Assembly (NCBI RefSeq): GCF_011634775.1
Contig: NZ_JAALXT010000002.1
Coordinates: forward strand, 186,001 to 250,000
DNA: 64,000 bases
Source: Thalassoroseus pseudoceratinae
GTDB taxonomy: Bacteria > Planctomycetota > Planctomycetia > Planctomycetales > Planctomycetaceae
Direction of reading: 5' to 3'
Shown here: in pieces, positions 45,263 through 54,450 of the stretch
Position numbering within the stretch: the first letter of the stretch is position 1
Layout of the letters: every line of letters begins with the position of its first letter
Program-made: the position numbers and the translations under genes
Notes under the pieces: model-generated
What the model was told of the DNA's origin: nothing
Database searches by the model: none
Seen by the model: only the letters and a program-made list of their open reading frames with translations

Positions 45263-46720
45263 ATGCCGAAAGACAGTCCGCCGGCGGTTCCCCCGTTAGA
45301 TGTCCCTCCTCAAGGCGACGTACTGCGTGCCCAAGCCCAGCGGTTCGGAACGCAGAGTTCACGAGTTGTGTTGGCCTTGGTTTGCACGTTGTCGATGATC
45401 ACTTATCTCGACCGTGTCTGCTTCGGAATGGCGGCCCCATCGCTTGCCAAAGACTTGAACCTCAATAGCGTCGCCGAACTCAAGTGGGCATTCACGGGGT
45501 TCGCGATTGCCTACGCGATTTTTGAAGTTCCCACAGGCTGGTTGGGGGATCGTCTTGGGCCGCGGTCCATGTTGATTCGCATCGTGGTTTGGTGGTCGGT
45601 TTGCACGACATTGACAGGCTTAGTCGGCATCCAAGTTGGCGGTTGGACACTCGGCGGACTTGGAACGCTTATCGTTCTGCGATTCTTATTCGGAGCCGGT
45701 GAAGCAGGAGCGTATCCGAACATTACGCGCGTCCTCTACAATTGGTTTCCGGCGCATCGGTGGGAGTTTGCGCAGGGACTCGTCTGGATGTCGGGCCGAC
45801 TCGCAGGAGGGGCAACGCCTTTGATTTGGGCCTTCCTCGTTGGTGGAACAGGAGTTTCCTCTCCGCTACTGAGTTGGCGAGGCGCGTTTGTGCTCTTTGG
45901 GTTGATTGGACTTGTGTGGTGCATATTGTTCGCGGCTCTTTTTCGCAACCATCCCGAAGAATCGGACTCTGCAAAGGAAACAAAATCCCCCGAAATCCCC
46001 CCAAGCCCAGGTACTGAAATTCTCGGGCATGCGAGTGTTCCTTGGCGAGCACTCTTCACGAATCGGAGCGTTCTCGCACTCTGCGCGATGTATTCGCTGA
46101 TCAACTATGGTTGGGCGTTTAATATCACCTATCTACCGTCGTACTTGGATCAACGATTTAGCATTGAAGATTCCGACGTAATTGGTGCGATTTACAAAGG
46201 AGCCCCGTTATGGGTGGGAGCTGTCGGATGTTTGACGGGCGGATTGTTCGTCGGTTTCTTTAGTCGCAAACTCGGTAGCAGAAGCAATGGACGGCGAGCG
46301 GTTGGCATCCTCGCGATGCTTGTGTGCATGTTTTGTTGGCTCGGAGCGTGTGTGGCACCGAACATTCACGTGTTCTGTTTCTGTGTCTCATTGGCGGCCT
46401 TTTGCATCGACTGCACTTTGGGAGCGATTTGGGCCACCTGCCAAGATTTAGGCCGCGAACACACCGCCGTCACGGCCGCTTGCATGAACACCATTGGCAC
46501 GATGGGGGCAGCGCTAGCCGGTTGGGCCACCGGCACCATCATTCAACAAACGGTTGCTAGACGTGCTGCAGAACAGTCCGTGCCACTTTCAAAAACTTTA
46601 GAACAAGCAGCCCTGCTCGACGGTTACCAGTTCGTATTTCTCACCTATGCCGCAGTCTATGCAATCGCCGCCGCGTTCTGGCTATTCATCGATTCCAATC
46701 GTCACCTCACAGAAGACTAA
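45263..46720 (+). CDS. MFS transporter, anion:cation symporter-like
   Basis: A 485-residue carrier with twelve membrane segments. The ACS-type features are YLDRVCFGMAAPSLAKDLNL in helix 1, the WLGDRLGPRSML loop motif after helix 2, and RFLFGAGEAGAYPNITRVLY, NWFPAHRWEFAQG in helix 4 and the loop. This subgroup imports organic anions such as hexonates, hexuronates and phthalate. It is the last gene of the cluster and is coupled to the M81 gene. It probably brings in the acid that the enolase-superfamily enzyme and hydrolases act on. Hydrophilic linker in the middle is proline-rich (PEIPPSPGTE). Confidence 0.92.
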   Translation: MPKDSPPAVPPLDVPPQGDVLRAQAQRFGTQSSRVVLALVCTLSMITYLDRVCFGMAAPSLAKDLNLNSVAELKWAFTGFAIAYAIFEVPTGWLGDRLGPRSMLIRIVVWWSVCTTLTGLVGIQVGGWTLGGLGTLIVLRFLFGAGEAGAYPNITRVLYNWFPAHRWEFAQGLVWMSGRLAGGATPLIWAFLVGGTGVSSPLLSWRGAFVLFGLIGLVWCILFAALFRNHPEESDSAKETKSPEIPPSPGTEILGHASVPWRALFTNRSVLALCAMYSLINYGWAFNITYLPSYLDQRFSIEDSDVIGAIYKGAPLWVGAVGCLTGGLFVGFFSRKLGSRSNGRRAVGILAMLVCMFCWLGACVAPNIHVFCFCVSLAAFCIDCTLGAIWATCQDLGREHTAVTAACMNTIGTMGAALAGWATGTIIQQTVARRAAEQSVPLSKTLEQAALLDGYQFVFLTYAAVYAIAAAFWLFIDSNRHLTED

Positions 46721-46751
46721 TCGAGTCGGTCGGAGTGCTCCCGAGGCTGTT

Positions 46752-47384
46752 TCAAGGTGCGTTTTCCTCAAGTGCTGCTGAGTCGTCTGGTGCTGAAGTC
46801 TCAGCTGGCTCTTCTTTCGATTCCTTCTTCTCGACTCCCAAAAGTTGGCGAAGCCGGTCTTGTTGAGAATCGGTCATTGAGGAATTATCAGCACCCTCGG
46901 AAAGCAGCGATAACAAAGCCTCCCGTTGATCGGTGAGAATCGTAGCGTTCTCCGGTAGGTTTTCCAGAATCTCAAGATGCCGGTCCCATCGTTCTTGATC
47001 CAACCTTCTCCAATAGTAGCGAAAGCCATAGCCTTGGCTGGTCCGACCATGGAATTTCTCCCAGTATTGTTCTTCAACCCAACCCTTTGGGTTCAATACG
47101 ATCAGGGCTTCGACCACTGCCAGCAGTTCAGGCTTGGTTTCCCCGTAACCAATACGTGGCGGCGGATCCCAGTGCGGGGGAAAATCATCCCGTTTGTGGG
47201 CAGACATAAGTTTCACCGCGGACTCGATTTCTCCCGCGTTCAGCAATGCCTCGACGCGGTGACGAAGTTGTTGCTCCGGTTGGGTGAAAAGCCCGCGTCC
47301 CAGTGTTGGATCGGAAGCTGTCGGCGCAGTAACGTCGGCACCGACACCCCACTTCCACGGCGATCCTTCCGCCGGCTTTGGCAC
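46752..47384 (-). CDS. Hypothetical protein, possibly 5'-truncated
   Basis: A 210-residue hydrophilic protein with no family I recognise. It has a helical middle region (QQLRHRVEALLNAGEIESAV and LLAVVEALIVLNPKGWVEEQ) and a Glu/Asp-rich tail. The only start in frame is a GTG at 47384, with GGGAG about 10 bases upstream. The codons before it (reading RLKWENII) look coding and run into an in-frame TAG about 11 codons earlier. A transposase relic starts close to that point, so the 5' end may have been lost on insertion. If truncated, the product would be the C-terminal part of a larger protein. Confidence 0.45.
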   Translation of the reverse strand: MPKPAEGSPWKWGVGADVTAPTASDPTLGRGLFTQPEQQLRHRVEALLNAGEIESAVKLMSAHKRDDFPPHWDPPPRIGYGETKPELLAVVEALIVLNPKGWVEEQYWEKFHGRTSQGYGFRYYWRRLDQERWDRHLEILENLPENATILTDQREALLSLLSEGADNSSMTDSQQDRLRQLLGVEKKESKEEPAETSAPDDSAALEENAP

Positions 47385-47429
47385 AATGATATTCTCCCAT
47401 TTCAGTCTGGGCCATCGCTACTAGTAGGT

Positions 47430-47943
47430 CAGACTCAATCGGCTTCGGCAACGCAGGCGGCGTGGCGGTTTCTCAACAATCCGCGGGTGAAACTCTCGGC
47501 ACTTTGCCGAGCCGCTGCGGGACGCCGGTCGGCAGGCCTGTGAGCAGAACGATTCGACGTTTGTGCTGCTCGCTCATGACTGGTGCAAACTGAGCTACAA
47601 ATCGCACGCCAGCAAGAGCGATGTTCGGCAGATTACGCGTGCCGACGATGTGGGCTACGACCGCTCTTTTGATCGATGCGAACAGCGGTAGTCCGATCGC
47701 CCCCACACCGAGTGCCGCAAAGGCGAGAAACGCACCGTCTCGGGACGTCCGCTTCCGCTGCGGTTGGTGGTACTGCGATTGATCGATGACGAGGATTTCA
47801 CTGTCGCCCAATGGACGCTCTTAACGAACGTGGATTCGTCTGAGGTTTCTGCCCAGATGGTAGCGTACTGGTACTATCGCCGGTGGCAAATCGAGTCGTT
47901 CTTCAAGCTGCTCAAAAGTTACGGCCAAGAGCTTGAGCATTCT
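47430..47943 (+). mobile_element. Relic of an IS4-family transposase, three frames and a deletion
   Basis: Three pieces of one transposase lie in order on the plus strand. ATQAAWRFLNNPRVKLSAL (frame one, from about 47437) is followed by LLAHDWCKLSYKSHASKSDV and RQITRADDVGYD (another frame). Then comes the C-terminal part, LLTNVDSSEVSAQMVAYWYY and RRWQIESFFKLLKSYGQELEH (from about 47760). The last has the YREK-like Y-(2)-R-(3)-E region of IS4 elements. The middle of the catalytic domain is missing between them. I find no terminal inverted repeats. The relic stops within a few bases of the beta-helix gene stop codon. Confidence 0.7.
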
Positions 47944-47946
47944 GAG

Positions 47947-49152
47947 TCACTCGTCCGTCTGCAGTTCTCTCTCAATCCGCTCGGCCCGCTGAACCACAAT
48001 CTTCTGCTTGGCATCCTCGTTCTTGATAAGGTTGTTTCGGATTAGGGCATCGTGAACGCCGTTGAGAAACACGCCGCGTCCGGGGACTCGGATCACATTG
48101 CCAGTCACGGTCACGTTCTGGCTAGGGGACGGGTTGTAGCGTGATGCACCCCAAACATAGAGCCCCCCGCTCTCGGTATGTGAGCTGGAGATAAGGTTGT
48201 CTTTCAGGAGCAGGCCGTCGGTGAAGCCTAGTTGCACTACGTAGCTACCCCTTTGGGTACCACGCACGAGGTTGCCTTGCACGATGGCATTGGAGTTCCC
48301 GTTTCCCACCAAGCGGCCTGAGATAATGTTGTCTCGAATGATGATCCCGTCGACCCCGCCGGCGAGGATCGATTTGCGACAGCGGTTATCGGTAATGATG
48401 ACGTTTTCTAGCCCCCGTGCGTGCTCGACATGAATTGTGGAGCCGCCAGGCCGAACGTCTCCCTCTAAGTCCTGGCAACCGGTCACGAGGTAATCGCGGG
48501 CTCCGTTGCCCCCAGCCATCTGAATACCCTGACGCACGAAATTGCGTACTGTGACGTTGCGGATCGTCATGTTGCGACAGCCCGGCCCTAGTCCAACGCA
48601 GTCGCCGCTAAAGTTCTCGATCAGACAATCACGAACGGTCACATTCTCGATCACGCCTTCCTGGCGGTAAAAAAAGATGCCGTGATTATGTTCGGGCGTC
48701 TTGCCGGGCTCGTAGAAGGTGAACGTGTTGCTGCCGTCCAGGTGCAGGTCGCGGATCGTAACGTTACGGCAGTCTTGGGAACCAGCCCCTAGCATACGCC
48801 AGAAGTTCGACTGATTCACTTTCGGATCAAATTTCAGGGTTGAAGCGGCCCCCTCGCCGCGTAGCGTTGTATTGGATGGGATCTCCAGAATCGGGCTCTC
48901 CGCCCCCTGCCGCGAAACGATAAACGTGCCGGCGGGAACAAACACCTCGCCTCCGCCGACCGTCGCACACACCTGCATGGTTCGTACAATTGCCGCGGTG
49001 TCATCGGACTCGTCACCGGCCGTCGCGCCGTAATCAGTGATGTCGAACCGTGCTGCGTGGACAGGTGAGATTCCCAATAGAACCAAGACCAATGCCGTCG
49101 ATAGTAGGAACCAAATATTGTTTTTCGATGTCAGGCCGTCTGCGGACTTCAT
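47947..49152 (-). CDS. Secreted right-handed beta-helix (pectate lyase superfamily) protein
   Basis: A 401-residue exported protein with a signal peptide (residues 1-34, hydrophobic core then PVHAAR). Residues 35-110 match the pectate-lyase-3 N-terminal module (FDITDYGATAGDESDDTAAI, then VFVPAGTFIVS). The rest is a parallel beta-helix with repeats such as NVTIRDLHLDG, NMTIRNVTVRNF and NVIITDNRCR. Such proteins bind or cut polysaccharides. I cannot identify catalytic residues. The last ten residues are rich in Glu and Arg (RAERIERELQTDE), directly beside the transposase relic, and could be a tail gained by that insertion. Confidence 0.82.
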   Translation of the reverse strand: MKSADGLTSKNNIWFLLSTALVLVLLGISPVHAARFDITDYGATAGDESDDTAAIVRTMQVCATVGGGEVFVPAGTFIVSRQGAESPILEIPSNTTLRGEGAASTLKFDPKVNQSNFWRMLGAGSQDCRNVTIRDLHLDGSNTFTFYEPGKTPEHNHGIFFYRQEGVIENVTVRDCLIENFSGDCVGLGPGCRNMTIRNVTVRNFVRQGIQMAGGNGARDYLVTGCQDLEGDVRPGGSTIHVEHARGLENVIITDNRCRKSILAGGVDGIIIRDNIISGRLVGNGNSNAIVQGNLVRGTQRGSYVVQLGFTDGLLLKDNLISSSHTESGGLYVWGASRYNPSPSQNVTVTGNVIRVPGRGVFLNGVHDALIRNNLIKNEDAKQKIVVQRAERIERELQTDE

Positions 49153-49342
49153 AGATACGTCTCTGAAGAAGTTGGTGGTTGTGAAATTGGGACGTTGACC
49201 TGCCAGACGCTTCGAATGGCGAACTTGTGGGTCGCTAGGCCAATTTGACCATTCTGCTGCCGATCGAGTCCGGTCAGAGCGGATGCCTTGGACGGCGAGC
49301 AGACCGAATACGGAACGAAGGAAGCGATCTAAGTTTTACTTT

Positions 49343-50926
49343 CTAAGTTTGCCCTTGGAAGCGGTATGCGTACAAGTCAGCATCTTTCAGTTGAAAGCGG
49401 AGCCGCACAGGACGTCCATTGAGATTGCTTAGGTCGCCACCCGACTTCCAAGAAACCGTCCGATCCAGTTCATCGCCGAAGATAACCTGGCAATCGTCAA
49501 GGCCGTAACCGGGCAGGGCACTTCCATCTGTGTCTTGGATTTCAACACGAATTCCGCCAGCTGCGGAGGTGGCGAAATTTAGTCGGAGTTCCGTGCCAGC
49601 GAACGTGACCGGCTTGGTGAACAGTTCTCCCCCGCTCATGGGAGCATTGACCGAAACAAAGCCGTCGAGTCGTAATGTGTAGCGTCTCAACGCGCTGCCG
49701 GACCCGGTCCAATAGCTTTCGGTTGCATACAGAGATAACTCGGGAGGTGCACCAGGAAGGTGGGACTTCGTTTCGACGACATGCCAGGCGATGTACTGAT
49801 GACCGTAGTTCCAGGTGCCCGGCCGCTGAATTCCGGGACGCAGGAATGCCTCGTTCCAGCGATTAAAACGGACGCCGTCTCGGCTGGCCATCAACAATCC
49901 TTCGGTCACGGCCGTCCCATAGCGCTCGGTCGAGGAGCCCCGCAATTCGCGGTGCTCCAACTCCGGCAGGGCTTTCGTCGAGTCCGACCAACCACGATCC
50001 ACATAACGCGTCGGAAAACCGATCAAAATGTGTGGAGCCCGATGGTAAGGCTTCACCTGGTTGGTGTAGAGGTGTTCGGCCGGCGAATCTTTGTACTGGA
50101 GTTCCGTATGCAGACCCCAATGCACGAAATCATCCGATGTGGCCGTGCGGATGGCACGAATGTTGTTACTGAAGATCCGCCAGTAGGCGCGGTACTTTCC
50201 GATTGTCGGGTCCCAGAAGGCCAGGTTTTGCGAATCGAACGCTCCCTCGGTGATGACCGGTTCTTTCGACAAAGGAGTCCAATGCAGGCCGTCTGGTGAT
50301 CCCAGCACGTGCAAGCCCCTCGGCTTCCGCGATCTCACAATCGCTTTATAACGAGAATCGGCCGGAGTGTCGGGGTTCTGATCCTTGAACACGGCCGGAT
50401 GCCCCGCGTCAATGTTGGCACCGTTCAGAATGCCGCTGGCAAGCACGATATTGTTTTGTTTGCTACCCTCGAATTCCACCAAACCGAGATTGGGTTTCTG
50501 CCATTCAATCCCATCCTTGCTCTCAGCATAACAACAGAACAGCGGGTGGTGGCTGGAATTGAGACGCCCTTGAATTGCCTCCAGGTGCCATGCCTTGTAA
50601 TACATTCGATAAACGTCGTCATCCTGAAAGACGCTGTGGTAGCCGCTCCCGCTGCCTTCCCACGGTTCGTCGTGCTTCAAGGCAATGTCGCAGGGACGCG
50701 GTTGGTGCAGTCGTCGATTGGCCTGACCGGTCAGTCGTTCAATCAGCACATCGTCGACGAATAGTTCGCGTCGAGTATCGATGTCAGTGACGTCTTGCTC
50801 CTTGGTATCGCCTGCCGCGGCGGATGATGGTCGTAACTTTGATCCGGCGGTTGCTATCGTGAGAGCGGTCGTCGTTTTCAACCAATCTCGTCGCGTGAGA
50901 TGCGATCTTTGCATGCTGGCATTCAC
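49343..50926 (-). CDS. Tat-exported beta-propeller protein (glycosyl hydrolase family 32/43-like fold)
   Basis: A 527-residue protein with a twin-arginine signal (LTRRDWLKTTTALTIATAG). After residue 50, a propeller-like pattern is visible: RRELFVDDVLIERLTG, HSVFQDDDVYRMYYKAWHLE, FCCYAESKDGIEWQKPNLGL, LHVLGSPDGLHWTPLSKEPV. Each strand set carries short D/W motifs typical of GH43/GH32-type five-blade domains. A C-terminal beta-sandwich follows (PVTFAGTELRLNFATSAAGG, RVEIQDTDGSALPGYGLDDC). The catalytic acid residues cannot be placed with certainty. Substrate unknown. It lies in an accessory region with a beta-helix protein, consistent with polysaccharide use. Confidence 0.75.
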   Translation of the reverse strand: MNASMQRSHLTRRDWLKTTTALTIATAGSKLRPSSAAAGDTKEQDVTDIDTRRELFVDDVLIERLTGQANRRLHQPRPCDIALKHDEPWEGSGSGYHSVFQDDDVYRMYYKAWHLEAIQGRLNSSHHPLFCCYAESKDGIEWQKPNLGLVEFEGSKQNNIVLASGILNGANIDAGHPAVFKDQNPDTPADSRYKAIVRSRKPRGLHVLGSPDGLHWTPLSKEPVITEGAFDSQNLAFWDPTIGKYRAYWRIFSNNIRAIRTATSDDFVHWGLHTELQYKDSPAEHLYTNQVKPYHRAPHILIGFPTRYVDRGWSDSTKALPELEHRELRGSSTERYGTAVTEGLLMASRDGVRFNRWNEAFLRPGIQRPGTWNYGHQYIAWHVVETKSHLPGAPPELSLYATESYWTGSGSALRRYTLRLDGFVSVNAPMSGGELFTKPVTFAGTELRLNFATSAAGGIRVEIQDTDGSALPGYGLDDCQVIFGDELDRTVSWKSGGDLSNLNGRPVRLRFQLKDADLYAYRFQGQT

Positions 50927-51389
50927 TGTGAGGGGGATAGAGATTCCAGGCCATAGATCGCCAGACTAACACAGAGCTAAGGCTTTCGCCAATTTGCGAA
51001 GCGTTCTCTTCGGCTCATTGCTTAAAGCCGGGACAAACAACACGAACAACGGCTCTCAAGTTATGGAGCGTTGACAGGTGGCATTTCCGTGCTGATTCAA
51101 TGTTTCGACCATTATAGCTATAGCTTCAGAACCGAGTTGTTCATATTGGGAGTCCCTGGTTAAGACGGACCACCATGACCAAAGCCAACGACTGCATCTG
51201 CTGAAAATTGAAGAACCAATCAAGGACGTGTTGGCTTGAATTCATGGTCAACCGTAAACCGCTGGAATCGCTTGGGGCACTTCTCATCAGTCTCAGTTGG
51301 GTTGGGAATCTCGTTTGACGACCCCCCGCATGTGGGTTTTCAAGGATTCCCACCAGGCTAAGCGTTTGGCGGAATCAAACTAGGGATTT
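50927..51389. other. 463-bp region without a supported gene
   Basis: Only short frames without a ribosome-binding site or recognisable motif are present. The part next to 50926 should hold the promoter of the propeller protein gene. Confidence 0.5.
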
Positions 51390-51510
51390 TTATATGGGAA
51401 ATTTCGTCTCCGTTGCTGTGAGCCACGCATCCAGCTTCGCTCGCAACCGTCGGACTCACTCCAGCGGAACTGACATTAACCTTTCTGGATCGCCGCCGAC
51501 CATGTCCGCA
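51390..51510 (-). pseudogene. Possible sulfatase C-terminal relic
   Basis: On the minus strand a frame reads DPERLMSVPLE, a stop, then VRRLRAKLDAWLTATETKFP. This resembles the end of planctomycete sulfatases (a DPxE segment followed by RLRAKLxAW). No other sulfatase sequence survives nearby, so the assignment is weak. Confidence 0.3.
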
Positions 51511-51559
51511 GCAGTTACCCTTACGCATCTGGCTTTGGCAGTTCTAGTGCTTTGCCGGA

Positions 51560-52189
51560 TTCACGCCAGATCAAATCTCGCGGCGGTCCACCCCGTTGTG
51601 TTCAACCGTCCGCCACCGCCACACCAGCGCCAGCAATCCGCGATCTTCCAAGTCATCGAGCAGAGCGACCCAAGCATGGCCCATCGGAGGGACCAGCGAC
51701 TTGTGACCTTCGAAATTATCGGCGTGCGTGTCGTACCCGCTTTGTCCGACTTCCGCGAAAGCCACACCCGCTTTCCGGGAACCGGGTATTGGCCGTCTGG
51801 GACCACCCGGTATGCATCAGATAAATCCCGCTGGGATGATCGATCTGAGACGTTCGCATAGAACGAATGACCGTCAGCTTGTTCATCCGCTGGGCGATGT
51901 TGGGCATCAATTCGCAGACTCGCACTCCGGGCAAGTTGGTCGAGATTTCCCGGAACACGCCACCGGTGGGCCGTCCGACTTTCATGTCAATAGTTTCAAA
52001 TTGACTGCAGCCCCCATTCAACCAAAACAGAATACAACGCTTGTTGTTCTGCGTGACTTCGTTCGCGTGGGCGTCGGAATGAAACAACCCGCCCCAGTTC
52101 ATGATAGAGTTCGCCCCACCAGTCGCTAGGGAGGCTTTCAATGACGATCGACGACTGAGATGTTCGTGCGACGGGCAAAAGCGATCCAT
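51560..52189 (-). pseudogene. DUF1501 relic with central deletion and frameshift
   Basis: From the Met at 52189 the first part is recognisable: a signal with HLSRRSSLKASLATGG, then KRCILFWLNGGCSQFETIDM, MNKLTVIRSMRTSQIDHPSG and IYLMHTGW. The frame then changes, and after a jump across the missing middle of the family the sequence resumes with FAEVGQSGYDTHADNFEGHK and HAWVALLDDLEDRGLL. The conserved EFGRTP region that should follow is not readable. The gene is not functional. Confidence 0.75.
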
Positions 52190-52231
52190 AGGAATGTCCT
52201 TGATCTGACTGCAAACGTACAGCAAGTTGAA

Positions 52232-52750
52232 CTAGTGATTGAATTGAAACTCACTGCAGGTCATCAATGTCCAGATAGCATCATGCAGACGTCCCTTCTG
52301 ATCATCATCCAATGACAAGAATTCAAAGAACGGCTGCGTCTCTTCGAGAATGGGTTTCCGAGAGAGAACTTGTAGATAGAGTTGTTCCACACGGGTTTCG
52401 AGCGAGTCTTCCGAGTTGTTGAGACGATGAAGCAAGCTGCCGGGTTGATCGGAAATCAAGGTGTGGACTTGGCCGTAGTTCAAGTAGAGATGTTCCTGTA
52501 ATCCACCTTGAAAATTCCCGACACCATCGTTGGGCTCTCCGAATGAATTCAATAGATAAGTCCAGGTGATCCGCCGGTAGGAAAGACGTTCGTCGGATGC
52601 CTGTCCGGTGTTCTTTAGCACCTGGTCGTGACCACTAGCAATCACCCAAGACTCAAGAAGCTCCTCGGCAGAAAGGGGGCGGTAGCGGGCGCGATGATAC
52701 CACTCGGGCTGGGCTTCAGTCTCCGATCCACTAGCCGACAACTGACACAC
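52232..52750 (-). pseudogene. DUF1553 C-terminal relic
   Basis: A 172-codon fragment with the DUF1553 features RPLSAEELLESWVIASGHDQ, ITWTYLLNSFGEPNDGVGNF and LETRVEQLYLQVLSRKPILE, ending LMTCSEFQFNH, the family's normal C-terminus. The signal peptide, PSCyt1 and DUF1549 parts (over 600 residues) are missing upstream. It precedes the DUF1501 relic, in the normal gene order. Confidence 0.7.
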
Positions 52751-52893
52751 TTGACTCGAGACGATCTCATTGATGAACCATTTCAGATTAAAGACATGCG
52801 TGATGAGTTCTCAAGAGAGTGTCTCTAGCAATTCCGGATAACTGGATGGATGATTTGGACTCAAATTATTCACGAGATGCACAATCCCTCGCC

Positions 52894-52936
52894 CTCCCCG
52901 ACAAGGACTCGAACCTAGCGGTTAACAGTCAATGAA
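52894..52936 (-). other. tRNA-like 3' fragment (Asn-type), possible old attachment site
   Basis: On the minus strand the sequence contains GACTGTTAACC, an anticodon-loop-like segment with GTT (Asn), followed by a T-arm-like GGTTCGAGTCC and an acceptor-like GTCGGGGAG. The 5' half, with the D-arm and matching acceptor strand, is absent, and the stems are imperfect. It cannot be a working tRNA. A tyrosine recombinase relic lies 270 bases away. Confidence 0.4.
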
Positions 52937-53209
52937 GTCGGTTTGGCTTGCGAAGACGCTAAATTCAGGCCATTTTCGCGTCAGGTGAGATGATTGCAAA
53001 GAGTTAGCGGCCAGTGCCTTAAAGGTTGCTGGAATCTGTGATGATTGAAGAAGCTAAGGACCACCGAGGAAATAACTTCGGCGGATTGATTGACTGTCGG
53101 GATGACGAATTGGCGTCGTTTCGGGTAGGAGCATGAGCTGCCCTGAGGCAAACGACTCTGCAAAATAGACGTTCCGTTATCTCGGAAGAGGGAGGGGGTA
53201 AGTATCCGA
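52937..53209. other. Decayed region without a supported gene
   Basis: The sequence shows no convincing frame on either strand and no ribosome-binding site. It lies between a tRNA-like fragment and a recombinase relic, so it may be what remains of the recombinase N-terminal half. Confidence 0.4.
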
Positions 53210-53741
53210 TGGTGTGACTGCGACAAATCCCTGCATTGGCTTTGCGATGTTGTCATTGCCCTGGTGACAACCGGGCTGCGGATATCGGAGTTGGTGAGTT
53301 TACGGTGCCCGGACTTATCGGACGACGAAGACGGGTCGCGATCGGACGTTCCCCATCCACGCGGACCTGAAGGCTGTCCTCGAAACGAAGCCCCGCAGCG
53401 GTCGCGAGATTTTCCACGGGCCACGCGGCGGGAAATTGAAACCGGACACGGTCCTTAATATTCTCAAGCGAGACGTGCTTCGTCCGCTGGCCGAAAGATT
53501 GTCCAATGGCGTCACCCCGCGGATCGACGAGGGCGGCGTCCATTCATTCCGGCACTATTTCTGTTCGGTGTCCGCCAGCAGCGGGGTCCCCGAACAAATC
53601 GTGATGCGAAGGCTGGGACATTCCAGCAGCGAAATGGTCCAACGTTATTATCATTTGCATGACGAAGAAGCGAAGCGGCAAATGAGCCGACTGAACTTCC
53701 TTGAGATTTCCGGCGGACGTTCCGCCGGCACGAATGATTGA
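53210..53741 (+). pseudogene. Tyrosine recombinase (phage integrase family) relic, frameshifted
   Basis: The catalytic domain is present in two frames. The first reads LHWLCDVVIALVTTGLRISE and LVSLRCPDLSDDED, with the first catalytic Arg. After a frameshift at about 53325 the second reads RTFPIHADLKAVLETKPRSG, then GGVHSFRHYF, with the HxxR pair, and RRLGHSSSEMVQRYYHLHD, with the His and the nucleophile Tyr. All catalytic residues survive, but the frame is broken and the N-terminal core-binding domain is missing. It ends near tRNA-Ser. Confidence 0.75.
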
Positions 53742-53830
53742 TTTCTGTAACCCCGAAGACGGCGATCCGGTGTGGTTGTTGAGCATCCTTAATCAGCAGT
53801 TTTGGCACAATCTTGGCACAATTCACCGTG

Positions 53831-53872
53831 TCAAAGAAAAACAGCCGTTGCAACTCATTGTGTTGCAACGGC
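53831..53872 (-). terminator. Intrinsic terminator of tRNA-Ser
   Basis: Read on the minus strand, an 11-bp perfect stem (GCCGTTGCAAC, 7-base loop, GTTGCAACGGC) is followed by TGTTTTTCTTT. It lies 25 bases downstream of the tRNA-Ser 3' end on the same strand. Confidence 0.8.
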
Positions 53873-53893
53873 TTACGGCGATCTCAGATAGGC

Positions 53894-53985
<92 letters not shown>

Positions 53986-54450
53986 GGAGTGGTATCGGCT
54001 GATTGAGGATAGACCTCGATCAGAACGAGCATTCTGGACGACGATCTCGTGGGCGTCAAGGGCGGATGACAAGGTTTCTTGGGAACCGATCTTTCAGTGG
54101 TCCACATCGACCGGTCAGGAATGCCGATTCCAGGTTTCTGGCGGAATCTGGCATTGGGACCGGTGTCGTAGTCAGTGCTCTTCCAGAGTCGTGAGGCCAC
54201 TCGAATTTTGCCCGTTTCGTGGCCGAGTCCGGGCGAGCACGGATGTTGTCTGTTGGTTTCGTGCTTGTGGAGTTTCTCTCTATTTCTCTGGCGGGCAGTA
54301 CCAGTGGGGCTACAGACATGTTCGAACCCTACCGTCGACGATCTAAAAGCGGTATGCTCATGAAATCTTCATCTCTTGATGCCAATCTCATCGGTATCTG
54401 GCCGAACTCTCATTGTAACGGCATCACTGCGTTCAACGGGTGGTATTCAG
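53986..54450. other. 465-bp region without a supported gene
   Basis: Frames of up to about 90 codons are open here, but none has plausible protein composition, a ribosome-binding site or a motif. The region separates the divergently transcribed tRNA-Ser and the phosphatase gene and should hold both promoters. Confidence 0.5.
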
